A stretch of DNA of 64,000 nucleotides, from contig NZ_JAMZDZ010000001.1 of the NCBI RefSeq assembly GCF_024172085.1, positions 5,270,001 to 5,334,000 on the forward strand, read 5' to 3'. Positions 43,164 through 50,543 of the stretch are shown here, piece after piece; position 1 is the stretch's first letter, and each line of letters starts with the position of its first letter. Under the pieces are notes generated by a model that saw nothing but the letters and a program-made list of their open reading frames with translations, made no database searches and was not told the DNA's origin. The translations under genes were made by a program, and so were the position numbers. Source of the DNA: Hamadaea flava (GTDB lineage: Bacteria; Actinomycetota; Actinomycetes; Mycobacteriales; Micromonosporaceae).

Positions 43164-43676
43164 TCAGGCTCCGGTCGCTCCGTCGACGCACTCGCGGAGG
43201 AGGTCGGCGTGGCCGTTGTGGCGGGCGTACTCCTCGATCATGTGCAGGTAGACCCAGCGCAGGTCGAAAGTCGTGCCCCGGCGATCGACGAAGGTCTCGT
43301 CGAGCGGCCGCCCGGTCACCGTCACCCGGGCCGCCTCGACCTCCTCCCGGAACGCCGCGAAATCGGCGGCGGGGTCCGAGTCGACCGATCCGTTGAAGTC
43401 GTAGTCGGGGTCTTCCTCTGTGCTGAACAGATCGCCGACGTCGGCCCCGTCGAACTGCCGCCGGAACCACCAGCGTTCGACTTCGGCCATGTGGCGTACC
43501 AGGCCGAGCAGGCTCAGCGTGGACGGCGGCACCGACTGCGCGCGCAGCTGATCGTCGGTGAGGCCGGCACATTTCATGATCAAAGTGTCGCGGTGGAAAT
43601 CGAGCCAGGCGTCGAGCTGCGTACGCTCCTCGCCGTGCCGGGGTGCCTTCGTGCGGTTCACAAGGGGTGCGGTCAC
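43164..43676 (-). CDS. DinB/DUF664 family protein
   Basis: A 170-residue four-helix bundle of the DinB-like (DUF664) superfamily. The metal-ligand histidines are in LLGLVRHMAEVERWWFRR and YLHMIEEYARHNGHADLLRE. Related proteins are mycothiol- or bacillithiol-dependent S-transferases; the target here is unknown. It converges on thiC with 6 bp between the stops. Confidence 0.88.
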   Translation of the reverse strand: MTAPLVNRTKAPRHGEERTQLDAWLDFHRDTLIMKCAGLTDDQLRAQSVPPSTLSLLGLVRHMAEVERWWFRRQFDGADVGDLFSTEEDPDYDFNGSVDSDPAADFAAFREEVEAARVTVTGRPLDETFVDRRGTTFDLRWVYLHMIEEYARHNGHADLLRECVDGATGA

Positions 43677-43771
43677 GTCGGAGACGCTACCGTCCGCCCG
43701 CCACCCGTTTTCGCCGTTGCGCTCGCCGCCGCCTCGCGCTGGGCCGCCCGTTCGGCGCTGCCACGTTTGGC

Positions 43772-43832
43772 GCTGGATCAGGGTTCTGCGTCGAATCTTG
43801 ACCCAAGATTCGACGCAGAACCCTGATCCAGC
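43772..43832. repeat. Palindromic repeat family A, copy 3 (perfect)
   Basis: Two perfectly complementary 29-nt arms (43772-43800, 43804-43832) around a 3-nt loop. The left arm starts GCTGGATCAGGGTTCTGCG and ends GTCGAATCTTG. It is the most intact of the three family A copies and lies upstream of the DinB gene. Confidence 0.92.
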
Positions 43833-43856
43833 TGGAAAGTTTGGGCGGGCGAGTGG

Positions 43857-44987
43857 TCAGCCGAGGGGGCGGGGGACGTAGCCGCCGCGTTCCTTGGCCG
43901 AACCCGACGTCGTCGCCGAGGGGGCCGGCTCGCGCGGCTCGCCCAGTGCGGAGACCCAGTTCTCGACGGCGTCGTTCGTCGGGCGGGGCTTCGTGGTGTG
44001 TTTCGCACTCGGCTTCGGCGTGGGCGCGGACGTCGTGCTCGGTGCGGACTTCGCGGTGGGCGAGGGCTTGCGCTCGCGGCGCGACAGCGGGTCGCTCTTG
44101 ACGGTGAAGTCCGCGGAGCCGGCGGGGTCCGAGGGGTCCGAGGGGTCCAGCGCGGACGACGCGAACGCTCCGGCGGCCGACGTGTCGTCCTCCGCCTCCC
44201 GCCGCGGCGGCACCGCCACGATGACGGACGCGACGAGACCGGTGAGCACCGCGCTCAGCGCCGCGAACCAGGGCAGTTTCTGGAAGTCCGAGGAGCCCGG
44301 ACCGGCGATGGCGTACGCCAGGGCCACAGTCGCCGGACCGGCCGCGCCGCTGAGGGCGACGGCGAGCCGGTGATGGCCACGCAGCCGGGCGGTCATCGCC
44401 ACGATCACCCCGAGGACGGCCGCGATCGCGGGCAGCCCGAACAGCTGCGCGTCGTCCACCGTGGCGGGGGAGAGCCCGAGCCCGGCCAGTCCGCCGAGGC
44501 GCGGCGGCTCGTCAGCCGTCTTCCCCACCCCGCCGGCGATGAGACCCCACGTGATCAAGGCGTACGCCCCGGCGCTCCAGGCGAGCGCGCGAGCGCTGAG
44601 CATGCCGAACGCGAAGACGAGCCCGGCGGCCGCGCCGATGATCAGCGCCAGCCCGGCCTGCAACGCCGGATCCCCGTTGGGAATCTGCGCATGCCGCGCG
44701 GGGAAGAGAGCGAGGGCGGTGCCCGCCGCACCGCCGATTCCGGCCGCGGCGGCGGCGCTGACGCGTACGCCGAGCCCGTAGGTGCGGGCCCCGATGCCGG
44801 TCCCCACCGTCACGGCGATGACGGCGAACCAGGCGAGGAACACGGTCTGGGCGGTCCAGGCGTCGTTGTCGGCGTACGTGCCGTCCAGGCGCAACACGTC
44901 CAGAACGGTGGCGACACCGACCTGCCCAGCTCCCATGAGCGCCGCGAAAACGAACGCGGACGTAATCGCACGACCCCAGGTCTTCAC
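43857..44987 (-). CDS. Polytopic membrane protein with Pro/Ser/Lys-rich cytoplasmic tail
   Basis: A 376-residue protein with about eight transmembrane segments (for example AITSAFVFAALMGAGQVGVATVL, AGLALIIGAAAGLVFAFGML, LFGLPAIAAVLGVIVAMTARL) and a ~110-residue hydrophilic tail containing DPSDPSDPA and many Lys/Ser/Pro. No family recognised. The GTG start has TAACGT ending 7 nt upstream (leaderless). It lies downstream of the nitrate regulator on the same strand, but nothing ties it to nitrogen metabolism. Confidence 0.75.
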   Translation of the reverse strand: MKTWGRAITSAFVFAALMGAGQVGVATVLDVLRLDGTYADNDAWTAQTVFLAWFAVIAVTVGTGIGARTYGLGVRVSAAAAAGIGGAAGTALALFPARHAQIPNGDPALQAGLALIIGAAAGLVFAFGMLSARALAWSAGAYALITWGLIAGGVGKTADEPPRLGGLAGLGLSPATVDDAQLFGLPAIAAVLGVIVAMTARLRGHHRLAVALSGAAGPATVALAYAIAGPGSSDFQKLPWFAALSAVLTGLVASVIVAVPPRREAEDDTSAAGAFASSALDPSDPSDPAGSADFTVKSDPLSRRERKPSPTAKSAPSTTSAPTPKPSAKHTTKPRPTNDAVENWVSALGEPREPAPSATTSGSAKERGGYVPRPLG

Positions 44988-45037
44988 GCGCCAGACGTTA
45001 GAGCCACCAGGCCGTTCACGCCAGTGGGGCGAGCAAA

Positions 45038-46156
45038 TCATTCGACCGGCAGGCGATAGCCACGTTTGACGACGGTCTGGACGAAACCGGGTCCGCCCAA
45101 CCCGGCGCGCAGCCGGGCGACGGCCATCTCGACGGCGTGCTCGTCCGCGCCCCGGGGGAGCGAGGGCAGCAGCGCCGCCCGAGACAGCACTCGGCCGGCC
45201 CGGGTCGCCAGCGCGCGCAGGACCGCCATCGGCGCGGGGGCGAGCGGTTTGAGCTGGCCGTCCACCACGGCGGCGTGTCCGCGCAGGGTCAGCTCGTGCC
45301 CGGCGACCTGCAGCGTGACCGCCCGTTTGGGCAGTTCGTCGCTGAGCGAGCGGACCAGCGCGCCGAGCCGGGCCCGAGTCGGCGTCACGACCGGAATGCC
45401 CAGTTCGGTCAGCGGGGCCGCGGTCACCGTGCCGACGCAGGCTGCGAGCACATCCGAGCGCATCGCCTCGACACAGTCCGCGCGCGCCGGTCCGGCCGCG
45501 TCGAGCAGGGCCTGCACGGCGGGCGCCGAGGTGAAGGTGACGGCGTCGATGAGCCGGTTGTGCACGAGGTCGACCAGGCGCTGCAACGGAGCCGGGTCGT
45601 GCGGCGGTGCCCAGCGGTAGACGGGCACCTCGATGACGTCGGCGCCGGCCGAGCGCAGCGCCGCGCAGAAGTCGGGTTGCTGGTCCCCGTGCAGCTGCAC
45701 GGCGATGACCTCACCGTGCACGCCGCGTGCCAGCAGGTGAAAGAGCACCTCGTCGCAGCTCTCCGACTCCGGCGACCACTGGTCGAGGAGGCCGGCCGCC
45801 CGAGCCGCGCCCCGCGCCTTGGGTCCCCGGGCCACCAGGTACGCGTTGCCCAGCACCTGCCGGAGCGCGTCGCCCAGGCCCCAGCCCTCGGCCGCCTCCA
45901 GCCAGCCGCGCATGCCGATGCCGGTGTTGGCGACGACGATGTCTGGCGGAGCCGCCAGACATCGCCGGGTCGCCTCCCGCAGCTCGACGTCGTCGGGGAG
46001 CGGCACGATGCGGAGCGCGGGCGCGATGACCACCCGCGCTCCCCGCCGTTCGAGCAGCGCCGCCAGCTCGTCGCGCCGCCGGTCGGCGGTCACGCCGATG
46101 GTGAACCCGGCCAGCTCGCCCTGCGTCTGCGTACCGGCGGCGGCAACAGTCGTCAT
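45038..46156 (-). CDS. nnaR: HemD-domain/winged-helix regulator of nitrate assimilation (NnaR-like)
   Basis: A 372-residue protein: N-terminal uroporphyrinogen-III synthase fold (about 15-265; GFTIGVTADRRRDELAALLERRGARVV, VTFTSAPAVQALLDAAG) and a C-terminal OmpR-type winged helix (about 285-372; PMAVLRALATRAGRVLSRAALLPSL, HAVEMAVARLRAGLG, VQTVVKRGYRLPVE). This is the architecture of Streptomyces NnaR, which with GlnR activates nitrate/nitrite genes. It lies 73 bp downstream of nirD in the nir cluster. The window already holds a separate biosynthetic HemD in the hem operon, so this copy is best read as a regulator. Confidence 0.88.
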   Translation of the reverse strand: MTTVAAAGTQTQGELAGFTIGVTADRRRDELAALLERRGARVVIAPALRIVPLPDDVELREATRRCLAAPPDIVVANTGIGMRGWLEAAEGWGLGDALRQVLGNAYLVARGPKARGAARAAGLLDQWSPESESCDEVLFHLLARGVHGEVIAVQLHGDQQPDFCAALRSAGADVIEVPVYRWAPPHDPAPLQRLVDLVHNRLIDAVTFTSAPAVQALLDAAGPARADCVEAMRSDVLAACVGTVTAAPLTELGIPVVTPTRARLGALVRSLSDELPKRAVTLQVAGHELTLRGHAAVVDGQLKPLAPAPMAVLRALATRAGRVLSRAALLPSLPRGADEHAVEMAVARLRAGLGGPGFVQTVVKRGYRLPVE

Positions 46157-46229
46157 GCGATCACCGACCTGCGGCCGGCGTTCGCACGACTGAGCCTGTG
46201 CCGGCTGATGACCAGCCGCGAGCGGCCGG

Positions 46230-46598
46230 TCATGCGGGCACGCTCGCCGCGAGGGGCTCGCCGATCTCGACCACTCCATCGCGTACGCGGACCGCCCAGG
46301 CCCGGACCCGCATCGTGGGGTCGTCGAGGCAGTCCCCGGTACGCAGGTCGAAAGCCTGCTTGTGCATCGGTGAGGCGACCGTCGGGACGTCTCCCCGGGT
46401 GCCGACGATGCCCCGGGAGAGCACCGAAGCACCGCTGAACGGGTCGACGTTGTCCACGGCGTACACGTCGCCGGTGAAGGTCCGGAAGATCGCGACGGGC
46501 ACGCCCTCGACGAGCGCGGCCACCCCGCGTTCGATCTCCAGGCGGCTGATCGAGCAGATCGGCGTCCAGACGGCGAGGTCGGCGAAGGCGGTGGTCAT
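46230..46598 (-). CDS. nirD: Nitrite reductase small subunit NirD
   Basis: A 122-residue Rieske-fold protein. It keeps the fold (WTPICSISRLEIERGVAALVEG, VYAVDNVDPFSGASVLSRGIVGTRGDVPTVASPMHKQAFDLRTGDCLDD). As in NirD generally, the Rieske Cys/His ligands are mostly absent, so it does not bind a cluster. It partners with NirB in NADH-dependent reduction of nitrite to ammonium. The ATG overlaps the nirB stop. Confidence 0.93.
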   Translation of the reverse strand: MTTAFADLAVWTPICSISRLEIERGVAALVEGVPVAIFRTFTGDVYAVDNVDPFSGASVLSRGIVGTRGDVPTVASPMHKQAFDLRTGDCLDDPTMRVRAWAVRVRDGVVEIGEPLAASVPA

Positions 46599-49090
46599 GA
46601 CTTCCTCCCGGTGAGCGTGACAGGAACGGGGCGGGCGGGCACTCGTTGCCCGCGTTCGGTCTCGAAGCTGATCGAGGGATCGGGGGTCCCCGGCGCGTTG
46701 ACGAACGAGACGAACCGGGCCAGGCGCTCAGGATCGTCCAAAGTGGCCTTCCACTCGTCGGCGTACGAGCCGACGTGGTGAGCCATCGCCGCGTCCAGTT
46801 CCGCGCAGAGGCCGAGGGTGTCGTGGATGATGACGTCCCGCAGGTGGTCGAGCCCGCCGTCGAGGCCCTCCAACCAGCTCGCCGTGCGCTGCAGGCGGTC
46901 GGCGGTCCGGATGTAGTACATGAGGAACCGGTCGACCGTGCGGATGAGGTCCTCGGTGGACAGGTCCGTGGCGAGCAGGTCGGCGTGCCGGGGCCGGAAG
47001 CCGCCGTTGCCGCCGACGTAGAGGTTCCAGCCGGTCTCGGTCGCGATGATCCCGAAGTCCTTGCTCCGGGCCTCGGCGCATTCCCGGGCACAGCCCGAGA
47101 CAGCCGACTTGATCTTGTGCGGTGCTCGCAGGCCCCGATAGCGCAGCTCCAGATCCACCGCGAGGCCCACCGAGTCCTGTACGCCGTACCGGCACCAGGT
47201 GCTGCCGACGCACGACTTCACGGTGCGCAGCGCCTTGCCGTACGCGTGCCCGGACTCGAATCCCGCGTCGACCAGCCGGTGCCAGATCTGGGGCAGCTGC
47301 TCGACTCGGGCGCCGAACAGGTCGATCCGCTGCCCGCCGGTGATCTTCGTGTAGAGCCCGAAGTCCTTGGCGACCTCGCCGATGACGATGAGCTTCTCCG
47401 GGGTGATCTCGCCACCGGGGATGCGGGGCACCACCGAGTAGGTGCCGTCCTTCTGGATGTTCGCCAGGAAGTGGTCGTTGGTGTCCTGCAACGCCGCCTG
47501 CTCGCCGTCGAGCACGTAGCCGTTGGTCAGCGAGGCGAGGATCGAGGCCACGACCGGCTTGCAGATGTCGCAGCCCCGGCCCTGCCCGTGCGCGGTGATC
47601 AGCTCGGAGAACGTCCGGATGCCGCGTACGCGGGCGATGTCGTACAGCTCCTGGCGGCTGTGCGCGAAGTGTTCGCAGAGCGCCTTCGACTGGTGCACGC
47701 CGCACTCGCTGAGCAGGCTCTTCAGCATCGGTACGCACGAGCCGCAGGTGGTCCCGGCGCGGGTGCAGGACTTGAGTGCCGGCACGTCGGCCGCCCCGTC
47801 GCGGATGGCGTCGACGATGGCGTCCTTGGTGACGGCGTTGCACGAGCAGACCTGCGCCGTGCCCGGGAGCGACCCGGCTCCGGCCGTCCCGGCGGAGTCC
47901 CCGGCCAGCAGTGCGATCGGCGGGCCGGGCAGCGGACCGCCGAGGCTGGCCCGCAACGTCGGGTACGCCGACGCGTCCCCGACGAGGATGCCGCCGAGCA
48001 GGGTCTGAGCGTCGTCGGAGAGCAGGAGTTTGGCGTACACCCCGTTGGCGCCGTCGTGGAAGACGACGTCGAGCGGCCCGTCCGCCGCCCCGAACGAGGC
48101 GACGTCGACCCCGAGCAGCTTCAGCTTCGTCGAGGTGTCCGGCGTGGTCATGGCGGCGTCGCCGCCGACGATCCGGTCGGCCACCACCTCGGCCATCGCG
48201 TACCCGGGGGCGACGAGTCCGTAGGTGCGCCCGTCGGCGCCGTCGAGGCTCAGGGCGGCGCACTCGCCGACGGCGTACACGTCGGGGTCGGCGGTCGCGC
48301 AGCCCGCGTCCACGAGGAAGCCGCCGCGCGGTCCCAGTGCCAAGCCGGCCGTCTCGGCCAGCTCGTCCCGGGGCCGGATGCCGGCCGCGATCACCACGAG
48401 GTCGGCGTCGACGGATCCGCCGTCGCTGAAGGTCAGGCCGGTCACCGCGGCCTCGCCGAGCACGCTCGCGCAGGCTCGTCCGGTGTGGACGGTCAGGCCC
48501 AGGCCCTCGACGTGCCCCTTGAGGACGGCCCCGCCGCCGTCGTCCACCTGAAGCGGCATGAGCCGCGGGGCGAACTCGACGACGTGGGTGGTCAGCCCGA
48601 GTAGCCGCAACGCGTTGGCCGCCTCCAGACCGAGCAGGCCACCGCCGAGCACCGCGCCGACCTGACGGCCCTCGGCGTACGCCTGAAGCGCTTCGAGGTC
48701 GTCGAGCGTGCGATAGACGAAGACGCCCGGCAGGTCGGCCCCGGCGATCGGCGGCACGAACGGGCGGCTGCCGGTGGCGAGGACGAGCTTGTCGTAGGCG
48801 TACTCGCCGGCGGAGGTGGTGACCACCCGCCGGGTCCGGTCGATTCCCAGGACCGTCTCACCGAGCCGCAGCTCGACACCGTCCGGCAGGTCGCCGATGC
48901 CCAGCTCGGCCGCGCTGACCCCGTCGAAGAAGGCGGACAACCGCACCCGGTCGTACGCGGGCCGCAGCTCCTCGCCGAGGACGGTGATCTGCCACTCGCC
49001 GGTGGTGTCCCGGGCGGCAAGCGCCTCCACGAAACGCTGCCCGACCATTCCGTGGCCGACCACGACGACCTTCTTGGCAACGCTACTCAT
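46595..49090 (-). CDS. nirB: Assimilatory nitrite reductase large subunit NirB
   Basis: An 831-residue enzyme: N-terminal FAD/NAD(P)H domains (KVVVVGHGMVGQRFVEALAA, LVLATGSRPFVPPI, GAVLGGGLLGLEAANAL), a BFD-type 2Fe-2S domain (VCSCNAVTKDAIVDAI, CTRAGTTCGSCVPMLK), then the siroheme/4Fe-4S sulfite/nitrite reductase half (KSCVGSTWCRYG, SGCARECAEARSKDFGIIATETGWNLYVGGNGG). Six-electron reduction of nitrite to ammonium. The siroheme it needs derives from the uroporphyrinogen III made by the hem operon. ATG overlaps the upstream reductase stop (ATGA). Confidence 0.95.
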   Translation of the reverse strand: MSSVAKKVVVVGHGMVGQRFVEALAARDTTGEWQITVLGEELRPAYDRVRLSAFFDGVSAAELGIGDLPDGVELRLGETVLGIDRTRRVVTTSAGEYAYDKLVLATGSRPFVPPIAGADLPGVFVYRTLDDLEALQAYAEGRQVGAVLGGGLLGLEAANALRLLGLTTHVVEFAPRLMPLQVDDGGGAVLKGHVEGLGLTVHTGRACASVLGEAAVTGLTFSDGGSVDADLVVIAAGIRPRDELAETAGLALGPRGGFLVDAGCATADPDVYAVGECAALSLDGADGRTYGLVAPGYAMAEVVADRIVGGDAAMTTPDTSTKLKLLGVDVASFGAADGPLDVVFHDGANGVYAKLLLSDDAQTLLGGILVGDASAYPTLRASLGGPLPGPPIALLAGDSAGTAGAGSLPGTAQVCSCNAVTKDAIVDAIRDGAADVPALKSCTRAGTTCGSCVPMLKSLLSECGVHQSKALCEHFAHSRQELYDIARVRGIRTFSELITAHGQGRGCDICKPVVASILASLTNGYVLDGEQAALQDTNDHFLANIQKDGTYSVVPRIPGGEITPEKLIVIGEVAKDFGLYTKITGGQRIDLFGARVEQLPQIWHRLVDAGFESGHAYGKALRTVKSCVGSTWCRYGVQDSVGLAVDLELRYRGLRAPHKIKSAVSGCARECAEARSKDFGIIATETGWNLYVGGNGGFRPRHADLLATDLSTEDLIRTVDRFLMYYIRTADRLQRTASWLEGLDGGLDHLRDVIIHDTLGLCAELDAAMAHHVGSYADEWKATLDDPERLARFVSFVNAPGTPDPSISFETERGQRVPARPVPVTLTGRKS

Positions 49091-50502
49091 GCCTTGACAC
49101 CCTCCTGCGCAGACAGCCAATCGGCGATGCCGCAGACCGCGTCGGTGCAGGTCCCGCAGCCGGTGGTGGCGCGCGTCCGGTCGGCGATCGCCGCGACGTC
49201 GCGGCAGCCGTCGCGCCACGCGCGCACGATGGATCCCTTGTTGACCGAGTTGCACTGGCAGACGGTCGCGGCGTCGGGCATCAGCGCGGGAGTGGGCGCA
49301 GCCTGGGCAGTGGCGGTGCTGCCCAGACTGCGCCCGAGAAGGAGCGCGCGGCGGTCACTGGGAACCGGCGCGCCCCGGTCGAACAGCTGGATGACCTGCC
49401 CGACGAGCGGGTTGTCGCCCAGTAGCACGGCGCCGGACACGCGGCCCTCGTGGATGCGCAGGCGGGCGTACGTGCCTCGGGCGGGGTCGGCGAAGCGCAG
49501 ATCCTCGTGGTGCTCGCCGTCGAGGGTGCCCATCGAGGCGAGGTCGATGCCGTTCGCCTTGAGCCGCGTCACGATCGGCGCGGGCTGGTACGCCGCCAGC
49601 GGCTCCTCGCCGCTCAGCACCCGGGCGACCACGTTCGCCTGAGCCCACGCGGGTGCGACGAGCCCGCCGACCTGGCCGCGATGCTGGGCGCAGTCGCCGA
49701 TGGCGGAGATCCGCCGGTCGCTGGTCCGGAGCCGGTCGTCCACCACGATGCCCCGTTCGACGGCCAGCCCGGCGTCCCGGGCGAGCGCCGTCTCCGGGCG
49801 TACGCCGCACGACAGGACCAGCAGGTCGGTGGTGAGTTCCCGGCCGTCGGACAGGGTGAGCGTGACGCTGTCCGGCCCGGTGGCCAGCCGCGCCCCCGAC
49901 ACTCCGGTGTGGACGGTGATGCCCAGCTCGGCCAGGGTGCCGGCCAGGATGGCGCTCGCGTCCGGGTCGATCTGACGTTCCATCAGATGCCCGACGGGGT
50001 GGACGACCTGCACGGCCAGGCCCCGCCCGGCCAATCCGCGGGCCGCCTCCAGGCCGAGCAGCCCACCGCCGAGCACGATGGCGGTACGCGCGCCCGCGCT
50101 GAAGTCGAGGATGCGGCGGCAGTCGTCCAGCGTCCGGAACACCGCGACGCGGTCGGGCAGCGCGTCCGGGTCGAGCCCCTCGACCGGCGGGATCCACGCG
50201 GTGGCCCCGGTGGCCAGCACGAGGTGCTCGTACTCCACGACGGTGCCATCGGCACAGGTCACCGTCCGCCGGTCCCGGTCGATCGAGACGACCGGCGCCC
50301 CCGTCCGGATGGACCCGCCGGAGTCGGGCAGCTCCACCCCGGTCTCGTCGACCTTCCCAGCAAGGAGGTTGGACAACAGGATCCGGTTGTACGCCCGATG
50401 CGGCTCGGCGCCGACGACGGTCGCCTTGACGCCACGCCGGGCCAGGTCGGCGGCGCATCGCGCGCCCGCCATCCCGTAGCCGACGATGACTACCTCGTTC
50501 AC
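49087..50502 (-). CDS. FAD-dependent reductase with BFD Fe-S domain (nitrate reductase electron-transfer subunit)
   Basis: A 471-residue flavoprotein: VVIVGYGMAGARCAADLARRGV, LVLATGATAWIPPVEG, AIVLGGGLLGLEAARGL and a C-terminal BFD-like 2Fe-2S domain (VCQCNSVNKGSIVRAW, RATTGCGTCTDAVCGI). It resembles the N-terminal half of NirB and Bacillus NasB, and probably passes electrons from NAD(P)H to the nitrate reductase encoded just upstream. GTG at 50502 has aggag 7 nt upstream; ATGs at 50520 and 50547 lack ribosome sites. Confidence 0.85.
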   Translation of the reverse strand: MNEVVIVGYGMAGARCAADLARRGVKATVVGAEPHRAYNRILLSNLLAGKVDETGVELPDSGGSIRTGAPVVSIDRDRRTVTCADGTVVEYEHLVLATGATAWIPPVEGLDPDALPDRVAVFRTLDDCRRILDFSAGARTAIVLGGGLLGLEAARGLAGRGLAVQVVHPVGHLMERQIDPDASAILAGTLAELGITVHTGVSGARLATGPDSVTLTLSDGRELTTDLLVLSCGVRPETALARDAGLAVERGIVVDDRLRTSDRRISAIGDCAQHRGQVGGLVAPAWAQANVVARVLSGEEPLAAYQPAPIVTRLKANGIDLASMGTLDGEHHEDLRFADPARGTYARLRIHEGRVSGAVLLGDNPLVGQVIQLFDRGAPVPSDRRALLLGRSLGSTATAQAAPTPALMPDAATVCQCNSVNKGSIVRAWRDGCRDVAAIADRTRATTGCGTCTDAVCGIADWLSAQEGVKA

Positions 50503-50543
50503 CTCGGTGCTCCTGTCCATGAGGAGACCGGCGCCATCGGCGG

